The notes: a model not told the origin generated them from the letters alone. Counted from the stretch's first letter, positions 17,201-26,677 are shown. The stretch: DNA of 64,000 nt from Streptomyces roseirectus (GCF_014489635.1 NZ_CP060828.1:310001-374000); one strand, 5' to 3'. Translations and numbers: made by a program.

Positions 17201-19419
17201 TTCATCAGGGGCTCCATCTGCGGGCTGTGGAAGGCGACGTCGCTGTCGACGCGGCGCACCAGCAGGTCCGGGTCCGTGGCCAGCTCCCGGGCCAGGGTCT
17301 CGATCTCCGTGACCGGGCCGGCCAGCACGGTCGTGGTGGGCGAGGCGAGGACCGCCGGGACGACGCCGTCGGTGCCGGTGAGCCGTGCCGCGGCCTCGTC
17401 GGCGGGCAGGCCGACCATCAGCATGCCGCCGGCGCCGGCCACCCGCCGCAGCAGGACACTGCGCCGGCACACCAGGCGGGCGCCGTCCTCCAGCGACAGG
17501 ATCCCCGCCGTCGCGGCGGCCGCGATCTCCCCCATGGAGTGGCCGATGACAGCGGCGGGCCGCACCCCGAGCGACGTCCAGACGGCGACGAGGCCCATCT
17601 GCACCGCGTAGATCATCGTCTGGGCCACGTCCACGCGGGTGACGTCGCCGGCCTCGATCAGCTCCCGGGCCGTCGCGCCGAACTCCTCGGCGAAGACCGG
17701 CCCGATCCTGTCGATCACCTCGGCGAACACGGTGTCCGTGGCCAGCAGTTCGCGGCCCATGCCCGGCCACTGGGCGCCGGTCCCGGAGAAGACCCACACC
17801 ACGTCGGCCAGGCCCTCGTCCGTCACCGCCGCGTCGGCGATGCCGGGTGCCGGGTCGCCGGCGGCGAAGTGGCGCAGCCTGTCGGCCAGTTCCGTGTGGT
17901 CGGCGGCGACGACGGCGGCCCGGCGCTCCAGATGGCTGCGCCGGGTCGCCAGGTGCTGGGCGACGGAGGCGAGCGGCACGCCCGCGCCGGGTCCGTCCAG
18001 CCAGTCGGCGAGCTTGGCGGCGTCCTCCCTCAGGGCCGCTTCGGAGCGGGCGGAGAGGGGGAAGAGGCGGGGCGTCTCCTGGGTCGTGGTCAGCGGAGCG
18101 TTCTCAGGGGACGCCGGTGCTTCTTCCAGGACGACGTGGGCGATGGTGCCGCCGTAGCCGAAGCTGGAGACGCCCGCCCGGCGGGGGCGCTGCCCACGGG
18201 GCCACGGGGTGCGCTCCCGTGTCACCCGCAGCCGTGACCGCGCCCAGGGGATGCGGGGGTTGGGGGCGGAGAAGTGGACGCTGGGCGGGATCTCCTCATG
18301 GACGAGCGCGAGGATCGTCTTGATCATCCCGGCGATACCCGAACCGGCCTCCAGGTGCCCGATGTTGCCCTTCACCGAGCCGATGAGGCACGGGCTGCCG
18401 GCCGGCCGGCCCGCGCCGAAGACCGCGGCGAGGGCGCCGGCCTCCAGCGGGTCGCCCGCGACGGTTCCGGTGCCGTGGGCCTCGACGTAGTCGACGGTCC
18501 CGGGGGCGATGCCACACCGCGCGTATGTGCTGCGCAGCAGGTCCGCCTGGGCCTCGCCGTTGGGCGCCATGATCCCGGCGGTGCGGCCGTCCTGGCTCAC
18601 CCCGCTGCCGCGGATCACCGCGAGGACCCGGTCCCCCGCCCGCTCGGCGTCCGCGAGGCGCTTCAGGACGAGGACGCCCGCTCCCTCGCCCCGGCCGTAG
18701 CCGTCGGCGTCGGCGTCGAAGGGTTTGCTGTGGCCGTCCGGTGAGGTGGCGCCCGCGCGGGCGAGGGTGACCGAGAGGCCGGGCGCGATCATGAGGTTCA
18801 CGCCGGCGGCCAGCGCCACCTCGGACTCGCCGGAGAGCAGGCTGCGGCACGCCAGGTGGACGGCGACCAGGGAGGCGGAGCACGCGGTGTCCACGGCGAG
18901 GCTGGGGCCGCGCAGGTCGAGGCTGTGGGAGATCCGGTTGGCGGTGGCGCACAGGGCGGCGCCGATGCCGGTCCAGGGTTCGATGCGGGGCAGGTCCTCG
19001 AGGAGCCGGCGTCCGTAGTCGTCGGAGCCGACGCCCACGAAGACTCCGCAGTCGGTGCCGCCGAGGCCGAGCGGCGGGAGTCCGGCGTGTTCCAGGGCCT
19101 CCCAGGCCAGTTCGAGCAGGAGCCGCTGCTGGGGGTCCATCAGTTCGGCCTCGCGCGGCGCGATGCCGAAGAACTCCGCGTCGAAACCGGCGATGTCGGT
19201 GAGGAAGCCGCCCCGGGTCGGGGTCTCCCGTACGGCGTCCGCGTGCTCGTGCCCGGTGTCGGCGTACGGGGCCCAGCGTTTCGCGCCGTCGCCGATGCCG
19301 TCCCGGCCCTGGACGAGGAGGTCCCAGAAGGCGTCGGGCGAGTCGGCGTCGCCGGGGAACCGGCAGCTCAGTCCGACGACCGCGATGGGCTCCCCCGGCC
19401 CGTCCTTCGGGGCCGTCAC
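14206..19419 (-). CDS. ptmQ: Iterative type I PKS, 6-methylsalicylic acid synthase (PtmQ)
   Basis: The 1737-residue protein is a single-module iterative synthase of the ChlB1/AviM type. The KS has Cys180 (VDTACSAS), His315 (EAHGTGT) and His355 (KGNIGHLE). The AT has Ser628 in GHSMG and the malonyl-type VAFH at 728-731. A DH-like domain has [10 protein letters not shown] with His932, though in this family it may act as a thioester hydrolase. The KR has GGLGSLGGE and a SSCGQ...YASAN catalytic block. The C-terminal ACP carries GLDS with Ser1695. No ER, methyltransferase or thioesterase is present. One acetyl and three malonyl units with one ketoreduction would give 6-methylsalicylate, the ester group of pactamycin. 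Release is by the adjacent KAS III protein. Confidence 0.92.
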   Translation of the reverse strand: MTAPKDGPGEPIAVVGLSCRFPGDADSPDAFWDLLVQGRDGIGDGAKRWAPYADTGHEHADAVRETPTRGGFLTDIAGFDAEFFGIAPREAELMDPQQRLLLELAWEALEHAGLPPLGLGGTDCGVFVGVGSDDYGRRLLEDLPRIEPWTGIGAALCATANRISHSLDLRGPSLAVDTACSASLVAVHLACRSLLSGESEVALAAGVNLMIAPGLSVTLARAGATSPDGHSKPFDADADGYGRGEGAGVLVLKRLADAERAGDRVLAVIRGSGVSQDGRTAGIMAPNGEAQADLLRSTYARCGIAPGTVDYVEAHGTGTVAGDPLEAGALAAVFGAGRPAGSPCLIGSVKGNIGHLEAGSGIAGMIKTILALVHEEIPPSVHFSAPNPRIPWARSRLRVTRERTPWPRGQRPRRAGVSSFGYGGTIAHVVLEEAPASPENAPLTTTQETPRLFPLSARSEAALREDAAKLADWLDGPGAGVPLASVAQHLATRRSHLERRAAVVAADHTELADRLRHFAAGDPAPGIADAAVTDEGLADVVWVFSGTGAQWPGMGRELLATDTVFAEVIDRIGPVFAEEFGATARELIEAGDVTRVDVAQTMIYAVQMGLVAVWTSLGVRPAAVIGHSMGEIAAAATAGILSLEDGARLVCRRSVLLRRVAGAGGMLMVGLPADEAAARLTGTDGVVPAVLASPTTTVLAGPVTEIETLARELATDPDLLVRRVDSDVAFHSPQMEPLMKELAEAAADLTAHAPRIPVYSTALDDPRDPAARDGAYWAANLRSPVRLTGAVTAAAEDGLRTFLEVSAHPVVRHSVQETLDEAGADRHCLAASLRRDTGERRHLLLNAGLLHCHGVPLDWPAAPDVPPLSLPVRSWRRQRYWRDLPVHRADRGRHDPASRTLLGPRTTLAAATPLDLWRTRVDLASRPYPGSHTIHGAEIVPAAVVLQTFLDAAAGSALSDVSFELPLTLSTAQDVDVIAQDGVIRLLSRTADTKEPAPDGDERSSLTHAVASVPGGTTPPPLRPPATGPGTPLPPDWITTALASVGVPSMAFPWRMDRLEQIPDGLRADIAAPDEAASTWAPLFDAALSMAAVAFPGPAELRVVAGAARVWTTGAPPSRARLEAYVDGGNSMSVRITAQGGRTVAALTGVRYAGGGAETRAAPPGELLWRTEWKPLPLDDSDTPRPSRPLVLVGADTELTAALRATAEARGVPCLAAEDPDGLDALRARAPGPVDVLVLPLTDRPAGESEAADRAVREAWQLASAARSLGTWPPGTARLWSLTCGVREANRLEAVAQATRWGLGRVVGGEHPELWGGTVDLGPRPTRGDLAAALRVLAANPGEDVVAVRAGGAWANRLARSASSDARRPPLRCRPDGTYLVTGGLGSLGGEIARWLVERGARRLVLAGRGALPPRAEWDAVTDPVQARRVATVRGLEALGVSVRVLSLDLADTEAAAAALTPDALGMPPVRGVVHAAGVLQDQLVDRLDADALAAVMRPKAGGALTLHRLFPPGTLDFLVHFSSCGQYLGLTGQAAYASANAFLDAIAGYAHTLGATGTMSLAWTSWRGLGMAANAAVDAELQAHGVGDITAPEAGAAWDLAGRTGAASLAVLRTVPLPDGGRRTGLLRDLDDETPAGETGEGAAAGTRPSGDLSEEELRALLHEQTVSVIVSEMKLDPAELDPDRSLLKSGLDSVMAIVIRRRLERLLERKLPANLVWHQQTVTAIVDYLVTSSRS

Positions 19420-20483
19420 ACGAGGCTCCCCTCAGCGCCGGTGGCATGCCAGGCAGGGGGTTCCAGGACCGTGACCACGGCCGCGGTGATCATGATTCCG
19501 GGGCCGGCGCTCATGAGCAGGAGGTGGTCGCCGGCGTTCAGCTGTCCGTCCTCGACGAGGTGGTTGAGCTGCAGTCCGACGTCGGCGGCGCCCGCGTGGC
19601 CGATGTCGCGGAAGAAGTCGACGGCGCCCAGCGAGGCGTCCAGGCCCATCGGCCGCAGGTGGCTGTCGAGGAAGTCGGTGGTGCCCGCCCCGAGGTGGAG
19701 GACCTTCGAGAGGTCCGCGACGGTGATGCCGGCCTCGCTCGTCACCTGCTCGACCAGTTTGGCGCCGCTCGTGCCGTACTCCTGGCCGATCTCGGACGCC
19801 TTGGGGCCCAGTTCCTCGACCATCGCCTCCAGGTGCTCGTTCATGTCGAGCGGGCGCCCGGTGGTGACCGCCGGAGGGAAGATCGGCTCGTGTCCGCGGT
19901 TCAGGATCTCGAAGTGGGGCAGCGACACCGACTCGACGGAGCGCAGCGCGGCCCAGCCGGTCTGCTTCGACAGGACGACCGCCGTGGCCGCGTCGGCGAG
20001 CACCGCGTCGCGGTGGGCGTACCACCGGTCGACCGAGGGGGCGCCGAAGTTGTCCGCGCCGCTCACCACGGCGCCGGTGCGCGACGGCGCGCACAGCAGG
20101 TACTGGGTGGCCATCTCCAGGGCGGCGAGGAACGCGTTGCAGCCCTGTTCCACCGTCAGTGCCGGGACGGGTGAGCCGAGGGTGGAGCGCAGGATGTAGT
20201 GGGGGGCCGACCAGCCGTCGGGACCCTGGTGGTAGGCGCAGGAGTGGACGAGGATGTCGATGTCCTCGGGGCCGAGGCCCGAGCGGTCCACGGCCTGCCG
20301 CACGGCCGCCACCGCCATGTCGGGCGCGGAGGTGCCGTCGGCGACGGCGATGTTCCGCCAGCCGCAGGACTCCATGCGCTCGCGGTCGTAGGCGCCGCGC
20401 CGGACGGCTTCCGCGACGCTCACCCTCGGCGGGACGAACGCCCCGGTCCCGGCCAGGAAGATGTTCTCTGTTCTCACTCTCAC
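19416..20483 (-). CDS. ptmR: KAS III-like acyltransferase (PtmR)
   Basis: The 355-residue thiolase-fold protein has the active cysteine in VEQGCNAFLAAL and a histidine in LHLGAGTTDFL. Where FabH has the asparagine motif GNTSAAS it reads GHAGAAD, so the decarboxylating Cys-His-Asn triad is altered. This fits ChlB3/CerJ-type enzymes that transfer an acyl group rather than condense. PtmR is known to move 6-methylsalicylyl from PtmQ to the hydroxyl of the pactamycin core and accepts many thioesters. The GTG at 20483 follows GAGG by four bases, and the stop overlaps the ptmQ start in an ATGA-type junction. Confidence 0.87.
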   Translation of the reverse strand: MRVRTENIFLAGTGAFVPPRVSVAEAVRRGAYDRERMESCGWRNIAVADGTSAPDMAVAAVRQAVDRSGLGPEDIDILVHSCAYHQGPDGWSAPHYILRSTLGSPVPALTVEQGCNAFLAALEMATQYLLCAPSRTGAVVSGADNFGAPSVDRWYAHRDAVLADAATAVVLSKQTGWAALRSVESVSLPHFEILNRGHEPIFPPAVTTGRPLDMNEHLEAMVEELGPKASEIGQEYGTSGAKLVEQVTSEAGITVADLSKVLHLGAGTTDFLDSHLRPMGLDASLGAVDFFRDIGHAGAADVGLQLNHLVEDGQLNAGDHLLLMSAGPGIMITAAVVTVLEPPAWHATGAEGSLV

Positions 20484-20489
20484 ATGTCC

Positions 20490-21920
20490 TCACTGACCGG
20501 TCCGGGGCCTGATGACCTTCCCGGTCTCGGTGGTCGGCAGTTCCGCCCTGGAGGCGAAGACGTGGGGGATCCAGGACGGCGACAGCCGTTCCCGGCAGAA
20601 GCGCTCCAGCTTGTCGAGGTCGACCGTCTCCGGCGTCACCGTCGCGCTGATGCGCTGTCCGAGGACAGGATCGTCCACCCCGGACACCAGACAGGCGGCG
20701 ACATCCGGGAAGGCGAGCAGGACGGCTTCGATCTCCTCGGGGCTGATCTTGGCGCCCGCGACGTTGATGCTGGTGGACAGGCGCCCGGCGAGGACGAGGT
20801 CCGGTCCTTCCCAGCGGGCCAGGTCGCCGGTGGTGAACCCGCCGCGCAGCGGGGTCGCGTCGACGGCGTCGCCGGTGGCGTACCCGAGCATCATCGACGG
20901 CGATGTGACGGTGACCAGTCCCGTCGCGGCACTGTCCTGCCCGGGAACCGGGGAGAGTTCGACCCGGACGCCGGGCAGGAGGGGGCCGGGCCCGCGGGCG
21001 CCGGGTTGCCGGGGGGCCGGGCGGCTCACGCAGATCGGGCCGGTCTCGGTGGTGCCGTAGACCTGGCCGACGTGTCCGCCGAGCCGGGTGGCGACCAGTT
21101 CGGCGGTGTGCGCGTCCAGGGCCATGCCGGCGGAGAGGTACCCGATCGCTGGGCCGTCGTGCGGGCGGGTGCGGGCGGCCTTGGCGAGCAGCCGCAGCAT
21201 GGGGGGCACGCCGATGAACAACGTGACGTCCCCGGCGGCGAGTTGGCGCAGCAGCAGGCGCGGTTTGTCCGGGGTGGTGTAGCGGACGGGTGCGCCGGCC
21301 AGGGGCGCGGCGAGGGTGCACAGGCCGAAGCCGTACGCGTGCTGGAGGGGGACGGGGCACAGCAGCCGGCTCTGCGGGCCCAGTCCCAGGGCCGTCCGGT
21401 AGTGCTCGGCCTCGGCCAGCAGGGCGGCGGCGGAGCGCAGCGCGACCTGGGGGTGGCCGGTGGTGCCCGAGGTGATCTGGGCCGTCGCCGCGTCCGCGAA
21501 GGCGGCCTTGGGGGCGGCCCTTTCCCGGGTGGCGCTCAGTGTCCTTCCGCCCCAGGTCGCGGCCGTGACCGGGAGGGCCGGGGCCGTGTGCGGGGCCGAG
21601 AGGAGGTCGAGCGGGCAGCGTTCCTGGATCCGCTGGAGTTCCCACGGTGTCAGCCGGCGCGAGAGCGGTACCGCGACCGCGCCGGTGGCGATGGTCGCGA
21701 ACACGTCGCAGGCGAACTCGGCGGCGGGCCAGGCGACGGTTCCCACCAGGGTGCCCGGCCCGGCGCCGGCCTCGCGCAGGGCACGGGCCCGGACGTCGAC
21801 GCGCTCGGCCAACTCCGTGGCGCTGGTGGTCCCGTGGTCGTCGCTGATCAGCGGCGCGTCCCCGGCGCGGGCGCCCTGGGCGCGCAGCAGGGTGAGGAGT
21901 TGTGCGCGGGCGGCCGTCAT
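20490..21920 (-). CDS. ptmS: AMP-dependent acyl-ACP/CoA ligase for 3-aminobenzoate (PtmS)
   Basis: The 476-residue adenylate-forming enzyme has the P-loop-like AQITSGTTGHPQVALRS near residue 150, the A5 motif QVYGTTETGP near 305, the A7 motif TTGDLARW and the A10-type ending ELPTTETGKVIRP with the catalytic lysine. It has no carrier domain. The ATG at 21920 overlaps the ptmT stop (ATGA). In pactamycin biosynthesis this ligase activates 3-aminobenzoate and loads it on the discrete ACP PtmI. Direct coupling with the 3-aminobenzoate synthase gene fits well. Confidence 0.87.
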   Translation of the reverse strand: MTAARAQLLTLLRAQGARAGDAPLISDDHGTTSATELAERVDVRARALREAGAGPGTLVGTVAWPAAEFACDVFATIATGAVAVPLSRRLTPWELQRIQERCPLDLLSAPHTAPALPVTAATWGGRTLSATRERAAPKAAFADAATAQITSGTTGHPQVALRSAAALLAEAEHYRTALGLGPQSRLLCPVPLQHAYGFGLCTLAAPLAGAPVRYTTPDKPRLLLRQLAAGDVTLFIGVPPMLRLLAKAARTRPHDGPAIGYLSAGMALDAHTAELVATRLGGHVGQVYGTTETGPICVSRPAPRQPGARGPGPLLPGVRVELSPVPGQDSAATGLVTVTSPSMMLGYATGDAVDATPLRGGFTTGDLARWEGPDLVLAGRLSTSINVAGAKISPEEIEAVLLAFPDVAACLVSGVDDPVLGQRISATVTPETVDLDKLERFCRERLSPSWIPHVFASRAELPTTETGKVIRPRTGQ

Positions 21921-23242
21921 CCGAGTTCGGTCAGCGCGCGTCGCAGCGCCCCTGCCGCCTTGTCGAGGATGTCCCCGGTGTGCGCGGTGCTCAGGAACCA
22001 CGGCTCCAGCGCGTTCGGGTGGAAGTAGACGCCCTCCCGCTGGGCGAGGGCCTGGAAGCGGCGGTGCCGGGAGAAGTCGACGGCCTCGGCGAGGTCGCGC
22101 AGGCTGTCGCCCTTCTCCAGCGGTTTCCTCAGCAGGGCCACGCCCATCAGGGAGCCGACCCGGCTGATGTGCACGGGCCGCTTCTCCACGGCGAAGACCT
22201 CGCGCACGGCGTCCTCCGCGCCGGCGCCGATGGCCTCCAGTTCGTCGTAGAGGCCGGGCAGGGCGCGGATCTTGGTCAGGACGGTGACGACCGCGCGCAG
22301 GGCCGCGTGGTTCCCGGCGTAGACGCCCGCGTGGTGCGCCTCGTTCGTGGCGAGCATCCGCATCGCCGTCTTCCGCCCGCCGAACGCGGCGACCGGGAAC
22401 CCGCCGCCCATCACCTTGGACAGGACGGTGAGGTCGGGCTCGACGCCGTACAACTCCTGCGCCCCGCCCCGGGCGACCCGGAAGCCGGTGATGACCTCGT
22501 CGAAGATCAGCATCGCGCCGCTGCGCGCGGTCAGGTCGCGCAGCAGCTGGAGGAAGCCGGGTAACGGGGGGATCACCCCGGCGTTGACCAGGACCGGTTC
22601 CAGGATGACGGCCGCGATGCGGTCGCCGTCGCGCGCGAAGAGCTCTTCGACGGCCTCGGCGTCGTTCCACGGCAGTTGCGCGGTGTGGGCCAGGGCCTCG
22701 GGGATCATGCCGGGCGCGCCCGGGACGACGTCCGTGGGCCGGGTGCCCTGGATCTGGAGTGTGGTCTTGCCCGCGCGCAGGACGGTCTCGCTCCAGCCGT
22801 GGTAGTGGCCCTCGAAGGTGACCACCAGGGAGCGGCCCGTGGTGGCGCGGGCCAGCCGCAGTGCGGAAGTGACCGCCTCGGTGCCGGAGTTGGCGAACCT
22901 GATCTGTTCCACGCCCGGCACCAGTTCGGCCACCAGGGCGCCGGCCTCGGCGTCCAATTCGTGCGGCAGGCCGGTCATATGGCCCCGGGTGAACTGGTCG
23001 GCGAGAGCGCCGGCCACGTCGGGGTCGGCATAGCCGAAGAGATTCGGACCGTAGCCCATGTTGAAGTCCACGATCTCACCCTCTTCGACATCGCGGATCA
23101 GGCAGCCTTCGGCGCGTCGTACGACCAGGGGGACGGGGACGGCCGCAGCCCTCATGCTGCTGCTGACGCCACCGGCGATGACTTCTTTGATGTCCTCCAG
23201 GCAATCAGCGTTCGTCCGACGTTTGGCGTCCATGGCACCCAC
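21917..23242 (-). CDS. ptmT: PLP-dependent 3-aminobenzoate synthase, class III fold (PtmT/PctV)
   Basis: The protein resembles glutamate-1-semialdehyde aminotransferases: NSGTEAVTSALRLAR, EGHYHGWSE, the cofactor aspartate in LIFDEVITGFR and the Schiff-base lysine in LSKVMGGGFP. The pactamycin homologue PctV turns 3-dehydroshikimate into 3-aminobenzoate by dehydration, transamination and aromatisation. I chose the GTG at 23242 because GGAGG lies six bases upstream, giving 441 residues. The ATG at 23233 is the alternative. Starts further upstream would add an unconserved leader. It heads the leftward operon ptmT-S-R-Q-O. Confidence 0.88.
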   Translation of the reverse strand: MGAMDAKRRTNADCLEDIKEVIAGGVSSSMRAAAVPVPLVVRRAEGCLIRDVEEGEIVDFNMGYGPNLFGYADPDVAGALADQFTRGHMTGLPHELDAEAGALVAELVPGVEQIRFANSGTEAVTSALRLARATTGRSLVVTFEGHYHGWSETVLRAGKTTLQIQGTRPTDVVPGAPGMIPEALAHTAQLPWNDAEAVEELFARDGDRIAAVILEPVLVNAGVIPPLPGFLQLLRDLTARSGAMLIFDEVITGFRVARGGAQELYGVEPDLTVLSKVMGGGFPVAAFGGRKTAMRMLATNEAHHAGVYAGNHAALRAVVTVLTKIRALPGLYDELEAIGAGAEDAVREVFAVEKRPVHISRVGSLMGVALLRKPLEKGDSLRDLAEAVDFSRHRRFQALAQREGVYFHPNALEPWFLSTAHTGDILDKAAGALRRALTELG

Positions 23243-23409
23243 TGAAATCCTCCAGCTTCGTCGGCCTGATCCGGCCTCACAGAATGCCGCAGGGATTTCG
23301 GGGCCGAAAGCGGTCGGTGCCGGTTTGGCCGGATCACGGGGGTGATCGGCCTGTCTTGGCTGGCAGTATCGGACGGGTTGATCGGCGTGTGTCACGGAGG
23401 GGGAATGTG
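23243..23409. promoter_or_regulatory. Divergent promoter region between ptmT and the SDR gene, with palindrome
   Basis: This 167-base gap controls the leftward ptmT operon and the rightward SDR gene. It contains an imperfect inverted repeat at 23327-23350 (GGCCGGATCAC, four G, GTGATCGGCC) and further GATC/CGGCC repeats near 23265-23280 and 23385-23391. A pathway regulator site is plausible. No promoter hexamers stand out clearly. Confidence 0.4.
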
Positions 23410-24162
23410 ATGTCTTCTCGGGCCGTCGCCGTGGTCACCGGGGCGGGATCGGGCCTCGGATCCGCGATCGCCGTCCGGCTGGCCGAGACCCATGACCTGG
23501 TGCTGTCCCATCTGACCTCGGACGCCGGGCTCGCCGAAACCGCCGGCCGGGTGTCGGCGGCCGGCGCGGACGTCGTCGCCACCGTGGCCGGGGACCTCAC
23601 GCGCGAGGAGACCGTGGACCGTCTCGGCCGGGCCATGGACTCCTGCGGGCCGCGCCTGGACGTCCTGGTCTGCAACGCCGGGGCGTACACGTACACCCCC
23701 TGGCAGGAGACCACGTGGGACGACGTGCGCGCGGCCGTGGACGTCAATCTGCTGGCGCACATCGCCTGCGTCCGGGCCGCCACGCCCCATCTGGTGGCGC
23801 GCGCGTCCGGCCGGATCGTGGCCGTTTCCACGGTGCTCACGCGGATCGGGCGCGTGGAACTCGCCCCGTACATCGCGGCGAAAGGAGGATTGGAGGCATT
23901 CGTGCGCGCGCTGGCCCGGGAACTCGGTCCGCACGGCATTACAGTGAATTCCGTCCGCCCGGGCTCTATCGAACTGAGTTCCGAGCAGCGGTCCCATCCG
24001 GATTATCTTTCCTGGAGGCAGCGGGAATTCACCCGGCAATGCATCAAACGCCATGGGCGCCCCGAGGACGTGGCCGCGGCCGTTGCGTTTCTTACTTCTC
24101 CCGGAGCCGGTTTCATCACGGGCCAGAGTCTGACCGTCGACGGCGGCTGGGATCTCCACTGA
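23410..24162 (+). CDS. Short-chain dehydrogenase/reductase at the cluster edge
   Basis: The 250-residue classical SDR has the cofactor motif TGAGSGLGSAIA near residue 10, the NAG motif (CNAGAYTYTPW) near 90, the serine and Tyr-Lys pair in AVSTVL...YIAAKGG near 140-160 and the C-terminal GFITGQSLTVDGGW. The start follows GGAGGGGG. A GTG three bases earlier is equally possible. It shares a divergent control region with ptmT, so I place it in the pactamycin cluster, where a ketone or alcohol step of the cyclopentitol would suit it. It could also be a FabG-like bystander. I do not know a ptm letter for it. Confidence 0.8.
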   Translation: MSSRAVAVVTGAGSGLGSAIAVRLAETHDLVLSHLTSDAGLAETAGRVSAAGADVVATVAGDLTREETVDRLGRAMDSCGPRLDVLVCNAGAYTYTPWQETTWDDVRAAVDVNLLAHIACVRAATPHLVARASGRIVAVSTVLTRIGRVELAPYIAAKGGLEAFVRALARELGPHGITVNSVRPGSIELSSEQRSHPDYLSWRQREFTRQCIKRHGRPEDVAAAVAFLTSPGAGFITGQSLTVDGGWDLH

Positions 24163-24191
24163 CCTGCGCGCGCAGGCCGATCCGAGGAACC

Positions 24192-24851
24192 ATGACGCGA
24201 ATGTCGCACGAACAGGAACCGCACTCCACGACCCGGGTACTGCTGGTTCGGCACGGCCAGTCGCACGCCAGCGTGAAGAAGCTGATCGCCGGGGTCCGTA
24301 CCTGTCCCGGTCTCACCGAGCAGGGGCGTGAACAGGCCGCCCGGCTCGCGGCACGGCTGACGGCCGAACCGGCGCGGCCGCACGCGCTGCTGACCAGCCC
24401 GGTGCGCAGAGCCCGCGAGACCGCCGAGATCCTGGCGGACGGGCTGGGGTCCGGGACGCCGGTCGTCGAGCCGGAGGCGCGGGAACTCGACTTCGGGGCG
24501 GCGGACGGGCTGTCCATCGCCGAGTACGAGCGGGTGCACGGGGCGTTCGACATGACCGCGTATCCCGACCGTCCGTTCGCGCCCGGCGGTGAGACGTGGA
24601 ACCGGTTCCGGACGCGGGCCGGCCGTGTCGTCGACGGGCTTCTCTCCCGGCACCGGGGTCAGACGGTGCTTGTGGTGTGTCACGCGGGGTTCATCGTGGC
24701 GGCGATGTCCGCGTTGGTGGACGCTCTGCCGCCGGTGCTGTTCACGGATTCGACGCCTGCCGCGACCTCGGTCAACGAGTTCGTCCACGACGGGTCGGGG
24801 TGGCGGCTGGCCCGGTTCGACGACGCGCGCCACCTCGAACCGGCCGTGTGA
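24192..24851 (+). CDS. Histidine phosphatase superfamily (phosphoglycerate mutase-like) protein
   Basis: The 219-residue protein has the RHG motif (LLVRHGQSHAS) with its catalytic histidine near residue 21, the phosphate-binding arginine and glutamate regions (SPVRRARETAEI, ARELDFGAADGL) and the second histidine in VVCHAGF. The start follows GAGG by four bases. It lies 29 bases after the SDR gene in the same direction, so the two may be co-transcribed. A phosphatase could remove a phosphate from a sugar or cyclitol intermediate. This is inference, and a general metabolic role is equally open. Confidence 0.78.
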   Translation: MTRMSHEQEPHSTTRVLLVRHGQSHASVKKLIAGVRTCPGLTEQGREQAARLAARLTAEPARPHALLTSPVRRARETAEILADGLGSGTPVVEPEARELDFGAADGLSIAEYERVHGAFDMTAYPDRPFAPGGETWNRFRTRAGRVVDGLLSRHRGQTVLVVCHAGFIVAAMSALVDALPPVLFTDSTPAATSVNEFVHDGSGWRLARFDDARHLEPAV

Positions 24852-24867
24852 GGCGGGCGGGGCGGAT

Positions 24868-25965
24868 TCACTGCTGCGGGCCGCGCTTGCGTTCCATCAT
24901 GTGGCGGCCCAGCGCCTTCTTCCGCTTCCAGCTCCGCAGGAGTTCCGCGTTCAGCCGCGCGTCGCTCCGGGCGGCGATCCGCTCGTTCTCGCGGAGCAGC
25001 TTGTGGTAGTTCTCCAGCCGCCGCAGGGGCAGTTCGCCCTCCTCGACGGCCGCGAGCACCGCGCATCCGGGCTCGGCACCGTGCGAGCAGTCGGGGAAAC
25101 GACAGTCCCGGGCAAGGGACTCCACGTCGGTGAATGCCTGGGCGACGCCGTGGTCCGCCTCCCACAGGCCCACTCCGCGCAGTCCCGGGGTGTCGATCAG
25201 GACACCGCCGCCCGGCAACGGCAACAGGTCGCGGGTCGTCGTCGTGTGCCGTCCCTTGCCGTCGCTGTCCCGCGTGGCGTCGACCCGCTGCGCGTCGGCT
25301 CCCGTGAGCGCGTTGGCGAGGGTCGACTTGCCGGCGCCGGACACGCCGAGGAGGGCCGCGGTGCCGTCGAGGAGGGCCGCGAGGGCGTCCATGCCCTGTC
25401 CCGTGGCCGCGCTGACGGCCAGCACGCGTGCTCCGGGGGCCGCCCGCTCCGTGTCCTCGACGAGGTAGGACCGTGTCACCGGGTCGGGCACCAGGTCGGC
25501 CTTCGTGAGGACCACCACCGGCTGCCCGCCGCTCTCCCACGCCAGGGCGAGGAACCGCTCGACCCGCCCGAGGTCCAGCTCGTCCGCGAGCGAGACGGCG
25601 ATGAGCACCTGGTCGATGTTGGCCGCCAGGACCTGACCGTCGGAGCGCTGCGAGGAGACCGCCCTCACGAACGCCGTGCGCCGCGGCAGCAGCACCCGGA
25701 CGACCCCCTGCTCCGCGTCGAGCGCCACCCAGTCCCCGGTACAGGGGGCGAGCAAGGGATCGGCGGAGGCCACGGGCCCGACGCCCGCCCTCCCGATCAC
25801 CACCCGCCCGTCCTCGGCCGTCGTGACGATCTCGCAGCTCCCCCGGTCGACCCGCACCACCCTGCCGGGCCGAAGTCCGCCGGCCTCATGCGGAGCGAAG
25901 TCGGCGGCCCACACGTCGGTCCAGCCGTACCGGCCGAGCGGATGAGAGGCAGTGGACGCGGTCAA
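24868..25965 (-). CDS. rsgA: Ribosome small-subunit biogenesis GTPase RsgA
   Basis: The GTPase domain is circularly permuted as in RsgA: the G4 motif (VLTKADLV) comes before G1 (GVSGAGKSTL) and G3 (IDTPGLR). An N-terminal OB-like domain holds GDWVALD, and a C-terminal zinc finger has CRFPDCSHGAEPGC. RsgA releases late assembly factors from the 30S subunit. I chose TTG at 25965 because a strong GGAGGGG stands six bases upstream, giving 365 residues. An ATG at 26019 would add 18 residues without a ribosome site. This housekeeping-type gene, convergent with the phosphatase, marks the probable right border of the antibiotic cluster. Confidence 0.88.
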   Translation of the reverse strand: MTASTASHPLGRYGWTDVWAADFAPHEAGGLRPGRVVRVDRGSCEIVTTAEDGRVVIGRAGVGPVASADPLLAPCTGDWVALDAEQGVVRVLLPRRTAFVRAVSSQRSDGQVLAANIDQVLIAVSLADELDLGRVERFLALAWESGGQPVVVLTKADLVPDPVTRSYLVEDTERAAPGARVLAVSAATGQGMDALAALLDGTAALLGVSGAGKSTLANALTGADAQRVDATRDSDGKGRHTTTTRDLLPLPGGGVLIDTPGLRGVGLWEADHGVAQAFTDVESLARDCRFPDCSHGAEPGCAVLAAVEEGELPLRRLENYHKLLRENERIAARSDARLNAELLRSWKRKKALGRHMMERKRGPQQ

Positions 25966-26179
25966 GCTCGCCCCTCCAGAGGGGTGTTGAGGGCAGCGGA
26001 ACCGGCAAAGGGTGTGCACCGGCGTCGGGGGCGCAGTCTAGTCCCCGCGCGCCGGGCATACGACGGGGCGAGGGGCCCCGCGAGGGCCGTCTGCGAGGGT
26101 GCGGCGGCGGTCTCCGGCCACCGTGTCCCACACGGACAGGTCGCACCTCTCCACAGGGTCACGGTTCAGGTCGCCCGGG

Positions 26180-26677
26180 TCAGGCGCCGGGCTGGACCGG
26201 GCCGATGAGGGTGCCGGTGGCGACCCTGAAGGTGCCATGGGCGAAGGAGGTGCCGGGAATGACACCGTCGGGAGTCCTCAGAGTGAACGACGCCTCGTCC
26301 GCCGGTACGGTCTGACCGAAGTTGGGGACCTGGATGTCGAAGTGGACGGGGCGGCCAGGGCCGAACGTCACGCTGGCAGTCTGGTCGCCGTAGCGGCCGG
26401 CAGTGATCGCCAGAGGCGTGCCGTGGTCGGAGAAACGTACGTCCGTGGGAGAGCCGGCCAGGGTGCAGGGCGCGTACCCGCGAGGAGCGGTCAGGGTCAC
26501 CCGGAAGTGGATGTGCCCCGCGCTGGACTGGTCCTGGGCGATCTTCGCCAGGTGGTTCGCGGGTCGGCAGGCCGACGGTGCGGTGGATGTGTGGGGTGCG
26601 GCCTGAGCAGTGCCGATGGCGCCGGCGGTCAGCAGGGCGGTGGCCGCTGCGGTGACAAACTTGCGGTTCATGTTCAT
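26180..26677 (-). CDS. Secreted DUF4232-like protein
   Basis: The 165-residue protein begins with a clear Sec signal peptide: MNMNRKF, a hydrophobic stretch, then GTAQA followed by APH near residue 26. The mature part has a cysteine near its start (SACRPAN) and another in YAPCTLAGSP, and is rich in beta-strand patterns, as in the DUF4232 family of actinobacterial secreted or lipid-anchored proteins of unknown function. The ATG at 26677 follows GGAG by six bases. A second in-frame ATG lies six bases downstream. It stands alone. Confidence 0.75.
   Translation of the reverse strand: MNMNRKFVTAAATALLTAGAIGTAQAAPHTSTAPSACRPANHLAKIAQDQSSAGHIHFRVTLTAPRGYAPCTLAGSPTDVRFSDHGTPLAITAGRYGDQTASVTFGPGRPVHFDIQVPNFGQTVPADEASFTLRTPDGVIPGTSFAHGTFRVATGTLIGPVQPGA

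Noticed and set aside
16615..18237. 540-codon plus-strand frame inside the PKS gene
   Set aside because: Glycine-, arginine- and alanine-rich antisense shadow of the AT region. No start signal or family signature.
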